This document shows, one piece after another, positions 1 through 13,300 of a DNA stretch of 64,000 nt. Each line of letters opens with the position of its first letter. The first letter of the stretch is position 1. The notes beneath the pieces were generated by a model, which was not told where the DNA came from, did not search any database, and saw only the letters and a program-made list of their open reading frames with translations. The stretch covers positions 1 through 64,000 of the forward strand of contig NOWV01000211.1 in assembly GCA_003344405.1 (NCBI GenBank). The letters are read 5' to 3'. Made by a program: the position numbers and the translations under genes. Source of the stretch: Trichoplax sp. H2. Its lineage: Eukaryota; Placozoa; Uniplacotomia; Trichoplacea.

Positions 1-70
1 GCAAAAGTAACAAAAAAATGTAGGTATTGTTTACCGGTAAACAATCTCCATCAACTTGCCTATTAACCTA

Positions 71-697
71 TTGTCACAAAACAGCTTTGCAACAAGATAA
101 CGCAATATACGATCAATAAGTCAATTCCTTGAACCACGTATCAAGGAACGATATCTGCACTATCACAAACACTTTTGCTCTACTAGCAGACTACACAAAG
201 ACTTAAACGCCTCGTATTTTACGTTAAATACTAAATTGGAGAATTCTCTTTATTTCACGATATACTGCATTTATACACTATTCCTCAATAGTTCATGAGT
301 CATAGTTAATTCAATTAACCTCGGAATCATTTACTGAATTAGATATTAATTTTAGCTACTGCTCCCTTAATGCAGACAACAGTATTTACGAATATAGACA
401 TGTAATGATTAATACAGAATAGTCAGATTACGATATGTCCTATCACGGAACATTTCCATGATAATTTACAATCTACCATAAGTAAATTACAATCACAATG
501 ATTGGAACTGTAAGCAGATGAATTGCATTACCTATTATAACTATTAATTTCAGTATGTGTATAAGTGCCACTGTCATAAAAAGTCAGTACTATATTAAAA
601 CACAGCATATCCAAATTAGAAGTTAACTAAATAAGGATAGTCTAACAGAATTATCCTAACATAAATATTTCTACTGTAATACAGAATTTAACACTGT
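71..697. repeat. Dispersed repeat, copy 1
   Basis: About 620 bp matching 30492-31117 in the same orientation with only scattered substitutions and small gaps (shared blocks include the 20-mer TTTTGCTCTACTAGCAGACT). No coding capacity or clear terminal repeats seen, so a non-autonomous element or segmental duplicate is likely. Confidence 0.85.
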
Positions 698-2179
698 TAC
701 GCATATCGATAATGAAAATATGTTTCTTATGCGTTGCTCATTTTTACGATTTATTTATTTTAACATGATTAGACTAATTAATAAATTAATTGTTAACTTC
801 AAATCGTTCTAAAATTATAATCGATATCGTTTTAACATTACAATCGATATCGTTCTACATTCAAATCTAACAGAATACTAGGTAATAACTCGATAAATTT
901 TGAGCATGCAGCATTGTAATATCTAACCATGATTACGCAATAGGATATTCACAAGATCTTTCGTCATTTCTATCCTAGCAATCTTTAATATTGTTTCATA
1001 TAATGTGATACATCATAATATGCATTAATACTTAATATTTATCTGCTAAAGAAAATCATATATTGGCAACCATCGACTTGGAATCAAAAAATAAAGAATG
1101 CTTTCATAGCTACCGTATCATTACGTCATAATCCAGTCTTTTTGTCTTATAATGTACTACAAGTACAACATTCCCGATATTATGTTTCTCTGCAGATCAG
1201 CACTTTCGAGGTTTTTTACAGAACAACTACGGCTAAACTAATGATCATGATATTTTCATCACATCAGCAGGGAAATTATACTTAGTAGATTTGAATGTAG
1301 TCGTTACAAGCAAAATGAAATATTGTGTATATAAATTATTACGTTCTGATTTTGTAAGTTTTCCAATTAGAGACTTTAAAGATAGAATAATTGAAATTAC
1401 ATATCCGTTATAAGTCTTAGAAATAGAGTACAAGCAACTTTACTGTATCCATTTAATCCAATACCATCTTCATGAAATTACTTTCATAGGGTGATAATTA
1501 ACTTAAAGCATAGCAAATTCATGTGAGATGTTAATATTAGTCCTGCATAGAGCTGGAAATTATTTTGTTAGTATTCTAAAAAAGTAGCTTGATAATAAAA
1601 TCTAATTATAAAAACATTTCCTATCTATTTAAATCAAGTAGCAATAGTGTGATTATTCTCCATAACTAACTAACTTCTAAATTTTAAACAAATATTGTCA
1701 TTGTTCTAGGTCATCTCGACTTAATTTACTATAATCTAAAATATGAACTTATGTTGTATTACAATTTTCTTTGCGCCAAAAATTTAAAATTTCGCCGGTG
1801 GGAAATGGTTGCTAAGGTAAATGATGTGGTCAGTTAAGACTGATCATAATAGTAACATAATTATCGCAAATAAAATTTGAGAATCTATGAACACATGCAC
1901 ATGTCAAAGACAAGGAAACCCTCCTCTCAATCCAAAAATGATACTAAGTTAATTAATAGGAACAGTAGAGTACAGAAATCCATGGTAGTGTGGTATGAAT
2001 GTAACACGACGTTTACTACTTAACAGGTATAAAATAAATTAGTTTATAAGGATTTTTAAATTTTTTGAATAAAAGAAATTGTGCATGACGACAATTAATG
2101 AACTTAGGTAATAATGCCTACTCTATCGAAAGAATCACTCCAATAAACGGGATTTGAACACCACGTAGTCAGATCAAAT

Positions 2180-2650
2180 ACAGTTTTTCTAGAATTACCT
2201 TTATGACATAATATACTGCAATTTATGCATATTTCGGCAATAGTTTATAAGTTCTAGATGACAAGATTGGCTTTAAAGCCTTCCAATAGATTTGATATTG
2301 ATCCTATGTACCGCCAATTAATGAAGATAAAAGTATTATCGAACATAAATATCCAATAATTTATCCATAATAATCGGATTACGTTACGTTCATATACGGA
2401 ATATTCTTAGAATAAATAATCCATCTTTAGCTAGTTACGATCACAGTCATTCGAGCTATATGTAAATTATTCTTATCACCATTATATGACTATGAATTTC
2501 AGTTTTGCTGTCTCACGAAAATCCAACGATATATTAAAAATATAAATTATCTCAACAGAAACTGATTAGATAAATCTAACCAACAAAACTGCCCTACATA
2601 AACATTACTATTTACTATCTAATTTCTGAAATTCAGTGTTATAACACTAT
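2180..2650. repeat. Dispersed repeat, diverged copy
   Basis: Colinear with roughly 230-680 of copy 1: shared landmarks in order include an ATACTGCA..TTATGCATAT-like start, a TTTCAGT block, an ATATTAAAA block and CTACATAAACATTA near the end. Identity is clearly lower than between the copies at 71 and 30492, so this is an older member. Boundaries are approximate. Confidence 0.5.
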
Positions 2651-4121
2651 AACATCATATAAAATAGAATTTATTGGCGTAATCGCATATATGTCTAGCA
2701 TAGAATTATTACATGAGTTGCACCAGTCAAATTTGCGGTGACATTGTAAAGAGTTCACGTCATACGATTACTTAGTTGCAATTCTTTACTGTTTGATAAG
2801 TTGGTTTTTGTTGTAAATAAATACTGTATGCTTTTCATTATACTGTATCGGTTCTTATCTGAATCTACTAGAGACTAATGTCTTAAACATTCTTTGTCTT
2901 AGTAAGTTATAGAAGATTCAGTGGTAGAGCTATCTACAGCAAGGAATAAAACTTACAGTAGATGAAAGTGAACCGTCAGTTACTTAAAGACCGGTGTAAT
3001 AATAGTATTCGTCAATTTTTTAATAGCAGTCATTAGAACATAGAGCATCCTATCCACGCCTATTTTCTTTGAAATTTTTCTTCTCATTTTTCTTCTCGTA
3101 AATTGCTCATAATATAGCAAGTAGCTACAACAGTACAATTAGATAACAGAAAAAAGTAGGTTCGATAAGCCGTAAAATTATATTTGGTGATAGACAGAGC
3201 TTTACTAGATTAAATAGGTAATTGATAAGTGATTTGCCGGGAATCATTCTTCTGGGCAAAGTCGAAGCCTTATTAGGGCACTTACTTATTTAAATTAAAT
3301 TTCATACATTAAAACAAATAGTAAATAAATAGGAGATAAGGATATACGATTGCAGTTATCCACAGCAGTTTAGATTTAGATAATAAAATTTTCCTATAGA
3401 GAACATCTGTCTAATATCTGACTATTAATCACTTTAGCTGTAAATAGGCTTACAGTATTGAAGCTTCCGGCTGACTTACACCAAAAAGTCCAGTAATCCA
3501 TTAACTGACCTGGCTAAACACCAGAAAGAAATAATACTGCGCAATACATTATATCAATATCTTATAATAATTAAGTAAACGTAAAAAGGAAGCGTAAAAT
3601 TCTAGTAGATAATTAGAACAACGCGTTTTTATGAAACTAGAGATATAAAAAACAGAGTAGACGTTGTGGAATTTATCTCTACTGCGGTTCAGGAATTCAA
3701 TCTTAGTATAATTGAAACGCAATCTACCTGCTCAGATGAAGGAAACACATTGTTGACAGATATTGAATATTAGAAAGAGCCTCATGGTAGTTGTTGTTTG
3801 GTTACAGGTTTGCCTCTTAGAGGATGTAGCCAGATTTATTCTAGTTAGCTAGAAATAATAGGCAATGCAGTACTTTTAAGTTTTGTCATTGATTCCTGTC
3901 ATTAGTTCTAATTATATACTCCTTTATCGTCATTTGTTGTCCGATATATCGTAATACTGTATTAAATCAATGCTAAGTCCCAATTTTACAATGAATTCTA
4001 ACAAAGAATTAAACTGCAAATCGGTAAACGGTTTTGTTTTATTCAGAGCTGACCAATAATATTCAATTGCCGACAACTTCCTCTAAAATGCGATATTTAC
4101 TAATGAACTTTCATGGCTTTT

Positions 4122-4681
4122 GACGGCAATTTACCGCCGGATATTTTGTGACAATCATAGTCTCTTGCAGTCGCACAACATTTACTAACAAGCGATGCTC
4201 AATGAAGTAGTAAATTTAAGTATATTGCGACATCGACATCAGTGAACCGGAATAGAAATCAGCGAACCGTAGCTCCACTCTGCTATTAATAATCAATCAT
4301 TAACTGTAATAGTTTACCGGAATAGTGGAAAAAGGATTTACTAATATAGCGAGATTAGTTAGTATTTGTACTTAGGTATTGGTATACAAATGGTGTCAAA
4401 CTAACTACGGTCTAGCTGTACTTATTGTACTCGTTTTTAATATCAAGCTATGCTCTTTCAATATATATCTTTTCGTAACATTGTAAAAATTGTACTCTAA
4501 TATTAAAACCTAAACCTTTCTTGCATCAAATATATCCTTACATTTATATGTTCTCAATTCAATCTCACATTAACTCTGAATTCTGCTATGCCATATGCTA
4601 ATTAAATTCTATCTACGGAATTTGCAATGACAAAATTAAAATTACTGAAGTAAATTACTCGCCACGAGTCTACTTTCAGGA
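4122..4681. repeat. Duplicated block, left copy (ends at assembly gap)
   Basis: Matches 4702-5392 almost base for base, beginning TTGACGGCAATTTACCGCCG and ending CTACTTTCAGGA exactly at the N run. The right copy starts at the other edge of the gap with the same first bases. This is what two unmerged contig ends of the same locus look like. Confidence 0.9.
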
Positions 4682-4701
4682 NNNNNNNNNNNNNNNNNNN
4701 N
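4682..4701. other. Assembly gap (20 N)
   Basis: Exactly 20 undetermined bases between the two copies of the duplicated block; a placeholder rather than a measured length. Confidence 0.99.
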
Positions 4702-5392
4702 TTGACGGCAATTTACCGCCGGATATTTTGTGACATACATAGTCTCTTGCAGTCACACAACATTTACTAACAAGCGATGTTCAATGAAGTAGTTAATTTA
4801 AGTATATTGCGACATCGACATCAGTGAACCGTAATAGAAATCACCGAACCGTAGCTCCACTCTGCTATTAATAATCAATCATTAACTGTAATAGTTTACC
4901 GGAATAGTGGAAAAAGGATTTACTAATATAGCGAGATTAGTTAGTATTTGTACTTACTAGATCATTAACACCTATCTAACCATTTCTATTTATAGTTTGC
5001 TATCTTATCTTACAACTGAGCTTTATATATATATATATAAGTATTTTATATCAAGCAAAATAAAATTATTTGTCTCGAAGCTAGGTATTGGTATACAAAT
5101 GGTGTCAAACTAACTACGGTCTAGCTGTACTTATTGTACTCGTTTTTAATATCAAGCTATGCTCTTTCAATATATATCTTTTCGTAACATTGTAAAAATT
5201 GTACTCTAATATTAAAACCTAAACCTTTCTTGTATCAAATATATCCTTATATTTATATGTTCTCAATTCAATCTCACATTAACTCTGAATTCTGCTATGC
5301 CATATGCTAATTAAATTCTATCTACGGAATTTGCAATGACAAAATTAAAATTACTGCAAGTAAATTACTCGCCACGAGTCTACTTTCAGGAA
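4702..5392. repeat. Duplicated block, right copy with a 127-bp insertion
   Basis: Same sequence as 4122-4681 with a few percent substitutions, plus about 127 extra bases at 4957-5083 that include a (TA)n run. Flanks after removing the insert rejoin as in the left copy. Confidence 0.9.
5022..5040. repeat. (TA)n microsatellite inside the insertion
   Basis: About nine TA units, present only in the right copy of the duplicated block. Confidence 0.85.
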
Positions 5393-5729
5393 CTTTCTCC
5401 CCAACATCTACGTTTAGTACAAACTTTAGGTAATGATAAGCTTGCAATCACTAGAACGTCATTAGAAACCGTAAAACTCATGCTGGATATAATTGAACCC
5501 AACTTTTATTAAAAAATGAACTAATTCATGGTAACTCGATATCAACATTAACCATAATTATCAATGTATAGATGATATTCTAAAACTATGCCGCAATCTA
5601 TTAAAAACATATAGGTATCATAGACAATTGAATTTCGCTACTCTCTTAGATTAATTCTGAAAAATTATGTTGTAAGACAGTGTAATATTGTATTCTAAGT
5701 TGATGATATATTTAGTAATGTCTACCGTA

Positions 5730-6460
5730 GGTGTTGTGTTCAACATGTAATAGATATTCTCGTTAGAAGCTTAAGTATTTGTCACGTTCTGTGATAGTTA
5801 CATAATTAGTATGTTACCTTCTTTCTATATATGGTTAAATATCACGATGTTATCACGTCATACGTATATAGATGTAGTTATGGTACTATATTAAGGTTAT
5901 CTAGATATGTATTCTCATGTTGCCATACTCGGTATGATATTCTGTTTGTAATGTCTAAACTATGGAAACCTTTCTCTTAGTGATGATCTTGTGATCTACG
6001 CCAGTAGATCAAAGGTCACAATAAAGAAAGTATATAAACCCATTATTTTAACAATAAAGTTAGTTCTTCAACTTAATTACTGGGTCTCCTTGCTGAGTGC
6101 AGATCTAGTACTTGTTATAAAATTTGGAAGTTGTAACAATATTAAATATAGCTAGCTTAGTAACTGTAATCCTTTTGAAGAGGAGAGCTACAGTGCTCAC
6201 ACTAGAGCTTCATATGAAAGGTGTAAACTATCATGTATTTGAGATGCTAATACTGAAGTGTGTAGTAAGTAAGGTGCTAAGACTGTAAACGCGGAAAAGT
6301 ATATAAGCGAGTAGTTTAGCATAGTAAGATCGTTCTTTCTCGTTAGAGGTCCTCAGCTAATCGATTACGTAGTATCTTCGTAAAGGAGGTTTTGTTCAAT
6401 AAATCTTAATTTTCTAAAGTTTTGAAGATTCTTGATCTATCAACCTCACATACGTGTATA
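5730..6460. mobile_element. LTR-like promoter fragments
   Basis: Two neighbouring stretches each look like a retrotransposon LTR core: a TATA box (GTATATAAACCC near 6031; GTATATAAGCGAG near 6300), then an AATAAA, then a T-rich stretch. No matched terminal duplication, primer-binding site or pol reading frame was found, so an element boundary cannot be set. An AATAAAGTTAGTTC block seen here recurs near 22040. Confidence 0.3.
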
Positions 6461-8349
6461 TAAAATTTACTCTATAACAGCTATAAGTACATCAATTTTA
6501 CTAAGGAAACTGATATTTACGCTTCCGATAAATTATAATTAATTACTATTCTATGATCTTGATCAAATAAGATTCTATCTTCAACCTTGATGAATAGCAT
6601 TTCAAGGAATAGTAATTAAAATTATACTTCGGAAGAATTTAGTTGTTCCAAATCTATCGGAAATGAATGCAAATTGAGGAATCAGAGAGAAATTTATGGT
6701 TTGACCTTATTGCAAGTTTTGTATTGTTGTCTGATAAAAGCTGGGATTGTATCGTTTTATATCATCAAGTATTAATTCTACCATTGCCGAGTCGTTTTGA
6801 CTTGGAAGTAGAAATTTTTTATAGAATGGACGTCATCTAGTTTCAAGAATTAAATTCGAACTTATCATACTTAAGAAGAGGAAATCTTATTCTTAAACGA
6901 ATACATATATTTTAAATTAGCCTAGTAAAAATAGTCTTTGGATATCCAACTTATTACTTCGTGAAAAGGTAATAAGTAATTTAAATAAAATTCAGTTCGC
7001 CACGTAGATTCCAGGCAAGAATAATTGCCTAATTCGAAAATGTTCGTAAATGAAATAGCTATTTCGTACCTTCATCACATATAAATAATTGTATAATTGT
7101 TACTATAATGAAGATCTTTTGTAATTATCGATGGTCATGAACTACAGCACATTATTCATCATTTTGTCAAGTTTAAGTTGCAATCAGCATTATAAAAATA
7201 CTGTCATTTCTAGAGTTGAAATTCTTGTCCCTGAAGTATTAGGATGCAGCAAACGATGATTAATGTCACATAAAAGCTGCGAAAGTGCCTATAAAGAACG
7301 AGCTGCGTTAGTTTCAACTTTTATACATCAAGTATGATCCATTTCTAATAATGGATAACTGGCTAATTGCAGCAATACATAATTGGGATTAATAGTAAAT
7401 AAAATCAATGATTAAAAACGCGTACCAGGGTTAATATTTTACTTAATACCTAACGAGCTTCATCATAATTATCCTATGTTGAATTTAATTCTTCCGATTA
7501 TGGCTATTTTATATGGCTATTAAACTATTTGATACATTTCTAAACCTTGTATTAGCATTACTGTCAGCTTTGACAATTACCTATGTCAGCTTTTATTTTA
7601 CCATATTAAAAGCACAGTCTCGATTTTCCGCAGTACGGACGAAACTGATAAATGATGTTGTCTTTCATATTGTATATCATTATTTCATGCCTTGTACTAA
7701 ACAAAAAAAGTCGAAATATATAAATTATTTACGATTTCATAAGATAATTGTTTCATTAAATATTGATGAAACTTCTTAGAATTTTATATAACTGTAAATA
7801 AAGAAATAAGAAGAAATTGATAAGCTTAATTCATGGTCAGTAGATCAAGAAGTCATTTTTTATTCAGTTTGTTTCTTTGCTTAGTAATTTATGATGAACA
7901 CAAGCCTTAAAATGTAAAATATGTGTGATAATGAGAACGCATACCCATTCGTTTAGATAAAGAAACTAGAAAAAGAAGAGAATGAACAGTAAGATAGAAC
8001 TAAATTTCTAATCCTATTACAACATAAATCCAAAGTATTTCCATATCGAAGTAGATCGAAGTCATCACAGCAAATCCTCCATAGCAGATATTTGTTGAAA
8101 AGGACATATCAAGTCTGAAATTAAATATAGTAAGTTGGTTTATAACCTTATAAACAATGAAACGGGACATTAGTATATATTTACCTTCATCTATGATTGA
8201 GTTCTAATATTGTTTTCCTGACACTTAATGTGAAATTGAAATAACTCTACTCAAAACACTTATTATTTAATTCAGTGAGAAATTAAGGATTTTTAAAACC
8301 ATTATTTAGCACTGAAAGTTATCTACGGCTTGCTTACTAATTTTATGAA

Positions 8350-8370
8350 TTTTTTTTTTGGGGGGGGGGG
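8350..8370. repeat. T-run followed by G-run
   Basis: About 10 T directly followed by about 11 G. G runs are rare in this AT-rich DNA; a second long G run is at 55269-55281. Confidence 0.85.
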
Positions 8371-10361
8371 ATCTGTGTCTAACTTATGTTATCATAAATA
8401 TACTAATAGTAGAATAAAACGAACTTAGCTATCGCGTGTATTTTAAAAGATTAATATATTACATTGAATTCCACCATAAATACCATCAGTCTATTACCTT
8501 TTATTTCAATGTTGTAGAATGATATCAAAACTAAGAATTTAAAGAGTGTTGATAGTTAATTACTCAACCAATGAACCACTTAAATATCATTTGGATCATG
8601 CTATTAAGTAACACTTAGAACTAAAACCTTTTCAATCGCTAACTGTAAAATTTTAAAGTGTCATCGCTATTACTACTATTAGTAGTTAACCTTAATGTTA
8701 GATCGTACAGATTAAGTTCTATCTATTCATTCAGTTATAAATTTAAGTGGATTCGCTCGTAATATCAGAATATGTAGTCGTTCTAATCATGACTGGGAAA
8801 TAAATTGATTCCTATAAATTCAGATTCTGATATTCAAAACTAACATCACTCTTCGGATTAGTAATATTTACTGTAACACATTAATGTATATATACATAAA
8901 GGAACAACTACGAGCGTAATCCTCAATTAAAGATTAACACCTAGAGTAAAATGGTTTTATTTAAGTTCAAGTGGCCTAATAAGCAGTCACAAACATGTTG
9001 GACTAAGCTGTAAAGTGGAACAATCTCGTTATCTACATTGCTAGTATTTGTTAAGGTATTACCAAGTTTAACCTAAATGACTTCTTTCGTGTAATATCTA
9101 CTTCAAAGATTCATAAAGCATAAACAGCTTGTGTCATCGTAATATAATAAGTGATTCTATTTAAATCTTAGTTATTAAGACCCAAATCGTGCTACCAATA
9201 CGCTATCCTTTTTAACATACTTACCAGGTAGATTAAATTAAGTCCGGTAATTCACTTTGGCTATCCTATCCCGAAAAATTAGAATTCTTTAATGTAATTT
9301 TTCTCGATTGGTAGTCATTATCATTTAGCTAACATTCGGATAGGAAACTTTATTTTCGATTTCACGAAGGAAAATGATCGCTGTCGTCTTGAGTTTTTAA
9401 AAGGGGTGTTACAGTCAATCAGGTCTCAATGAAATGACTTAGGATACTACTGTATTTAAATATTTTATTTCTTCATAAAGTTCTATATTATTTAAAAAAA
9501 GATATTTAAGGGATACTTTCGCTTACGACAAAATATCGCAATCGCCATGTCAGAAAATTTATTTAATATTGAATTTTAAATTTATAGTCCTCATCAAATG
9601 ATATACTACGTTAGAATGAAAGACCAATATGGTTATTTAATATTGATAAAAATGCGATCGAAACAGTAAACTAAACTTGACAAGTTCTTATATATTTGGT
9701 GCTATTTAATCCTTCTATGAAGTTGTAGAATTTTATCCAAAGCAAAATTTATCAGAAAAATTATCTGACGAATTAACATTAATCAAATAGAAATAGCAAT
9801 AGCAACAGCTAAAATGAATTTACTAATACTTAATAGGTGTATTTGCGTAGTATTCACTAGTCATGTACCAGTAATTATTTCAGACATAAAAGTGAAAAAT
9901 TTGATAGTACAATATTGGTGCTGTCAAATATAGTGTTTCTCTACTTAAGTTGAGAGATCTTTACGATATTAATATAATTTTCACAATAACGAAATGTAAA
10001 TGTTATCACTGCGGTAGTTTTGCGACATTGAAGCTGAAAAGTGTATTTAGCTAGTTGCATAATGATAAATTATGCAATGACTTTTAACTTGTCCAAAAGC
10101 TAGCCATATTTTTGAAAGTATTACAATCATAAATTTCATAGAAATCTAATTCTGGCACTTTAATTACAATACATTATGGGTTTCGATGTAAACTTTCATG
10201 TGCAATGGTAAATCTGTGGCTATAGGCGCATAATTTTTATATCAGAATTGTAGAAATATTTACTGACGGTCTTGACGTTAGACATTTACCGGTAAGAACT
10301 GTATCCTACCGAATTATAATTTACGTGATAAAATGCATATCTTCTAGGTCCATATTTCATT

Positions 10362-13300
10362 ATGGAGGGTTTCATTCATGGCTTGAAAAGCATAGAAAGA
10401 AAAAACCACTACAAGGTTTCTGGTACGGCTCCTACTATCTACGTTACACCACCAAGCGATACTGAAGAAGAAAGTATTGAAAGAGCCCGTGCTCAGAGCT
10501 TAGGTATTTCAAATTTAATGTACTTTAATTTTGATGTATAATAATTTTACTGTATCGCATCAGATAGCTAATATAAATTAAATTGAGGAACGATACTCGA
10601 TAAAATAGTAATTTCATTTTCTTTTTTAATATAAAACTTTGTCTTATTATGTTTCGGATAAATTACGAGAATCTAATTCGGAATCAAGATACATATTCGA
10701 TTAATAGCCCTCGAATTTCGTTTAGTTTTATAAATTTACCGACACATGTTTAGAGCTAGGTATTTACTGATCAACATTATATACTATATAATTTTTCCAA
10801 TTAGAAGCTTCCAGAAGACATAACAAGAAGGAAGAAAAATTAAGTACAAGTAAATATATATATCGTGCTTACTTTTTCTGCACTGTATATTACTTTCATG
10901 AAAAAACTCCTTTTCAACCATGTATTTAAAAATTTGCTTGATTTAAATATTTCATTTTATGACTGAAACAGGCTTCTTGAAATTTCGTTACCGTACTGCA
11001 ACTAAATTTCTATCGCCCCAGCGCCAATCGTCTGAAGGAAATTCTAATGATGATCAGGATGAAGTTATACGTTCATATAATAATATATTCATAGTGATGT
11101 ATTTATTGCATGAGGAGAGATTTGGTTTTAACCAAGAAGTTGAATAACTGTTTTGTGAATACAAAGCAACAAACTAGCACACTTAGCTGGTGAATATGCT
11201 TATTTTATAATAGGATGGTCTACAAAAATTTCACTATAAAGAACCGTTACCATGGTCGATGAGAGCTAAAAGGAGGCATGCACAGCGAAAGAGAACTCGA
11301 TCTTTGCCTATAACCGCAAGAGAAAATGGGAAAGTGAGTTTTGTTTAAGATATTATAGTATACTATAGTTACAAAGATATGCTAGTAGAGTTGCAACACG
11401 AAGTTAACGTGCTACTGTAGCATAGACTACTACTAGATATCTTGGTATTCTTTCTATACTGCGCCTTATTCCGTTATAACTTTTGTTACGTTAGAATTAT
11501 GCGTCATTGAAAAAAGAAGATGGCGAAAGTTGTCGATTAAATAGAAGGTTATTATACGATGAATACTTGTTATAGGGCCATTTCGTTAATTGGCATCAAA
11601 GTTTATATACATGAGTTAAACTATAATTGTGATAAATAACATTTCACTCTCATTCAACTTATGGCATTTACCTCAATCTAAAATTATTAAATGATTGTCT
11701 CTAGCTTAGCTTCGATAAAGACCTCTACCATTGAGGAAGATTTAACTAAAGAAGGTATCGCATAAATCATTAAATTAAAAAAATTAATTAAAAACTGAGT
11801 AAACAAATAAACAATTATCTTCTTGGAAGAATTGCTAGTGTTTCAAATAATACTTCTATAAATGAAGCAATCATTTGATTATTTAGAAATTAACTTTTCG
11901 TTGTCATGATTCAGTAATGGTAATGGAGAGTCCTTCCTTTTGATTTTGATATTGTACCTGATGTAATTGTTAGAAAAGTACTGTAATTTGAATTACCTGG
12001 TACTCACTAAGGCTATAATATTATATCACAGTATTGCATTATACTTTGTATTTGGTACAACTAAGTCTGCGATACATTTTAACCTGAAGTGAATGTTGAT
12101 CGTATAGAAGAAAGTAAGGCAAGAGCTACCCAACATTTCAAATTACATCGAGGAAAGAACAAAGGTTAGGCTGCTGCCTGTAAGCGTAACTTGCGCAAGT
12201 ATTGTATAAGATGATTCTAAATTCACTGAAACATTCATGCTTTATACTATTCTGCAACGTATTCATTATAGCAGTTAGACTGTTACAAGTACCTTAATCT
12301 CTGCTGTTTTTACGTACCGTACATTTTCTTGCTATGTTCAATTTAAAATTCAATCATTGCAATATTTAAATAATATTGTTATTTGTGGAAAAAATTTATA
12401 ATGTTCTCATTAATCAACATCGATTAGCACTTTACTATTGCAAAGGTATAACGTTATAATTATGGACCTCTAGGAGAACAGATTTTCTTCTAGTAGTCCA
12501 TGTAACTAATGCAACCAGCGTCATCTGTCTCCATTAGAGAATGAAATTTCAACTTGAACGACTTTAGTGCCGAGTTTCAATTTAGTACAGCCATGGAAGA
12601 TTACCTTATGCTTACGTTGCACAAGCAAACATGCTAGTAAAGAGAGAATGCAGTGGAGCCCAACAATTTGGTGCTATAACTTATGCTTCTGTTTTTGTTT
12701 GCTTACGTAGTTTATTATCAAATCTGCATCATCGCGAAATCTCTTCTACGTCAATAAGTAAAGTAGTATAGACCTAATTTTCTTATGAAATAGATACGAA
12801 TAGTGATTGACTACCGCTATGCATAACAATCTAAATAAAAGCAAGTAGGTTGGCATATACGAAACAATCGCGAAATTCGTCGCATTATCTATCTCGAATG
12901 ACCAATGAATTTTATTATTGTAAATGTAGTATGCAGGTAGTCGAGATGATTAATCTTAAACACTTTGTAGAGCATGACCTAATTAATTTTCACATTTAAC
13001 AGACATAATCAATGGAAATAGTATAACATCGCCAGAGAAGGACGGAAAAACCACTGTTAAAACGTTATTTAGAAGATTTAAGGTACATCAATATCTTCTT
13101 GTTTAATTAGTCTACAAATCCAAATAATTAACCAACTTAATAATTCTAACTTCTTGAATTTTATAAAATATAATTAAAGATGATTGGCAATAATAACAAT
13201 CTAAAAGCACAGAAACGAGAAGACAGTCCATCTATTGAATCATTCTTTACCGGATTAAATCAAATCGATCACGAGCATGATATGGCTAAATATTTGGTAA

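Larger units (their letters stand above)
1..10361. other. Gene-poor upstream region
   Basis: No exon with recognisable protein similarity was found on either strand. Contents: two copies of a dispersed repeat, a duplicated block around an assembly gap, LTR-like promoter fragments near 5.7-6.45 kb, a T/G homopolymer junction near 8350, and otherwise unstructured AT-rich sequence with stops in all frames. An 88-codon ORF at 7513-7779 is noted separately as unsupported. Confidence 0.6.
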
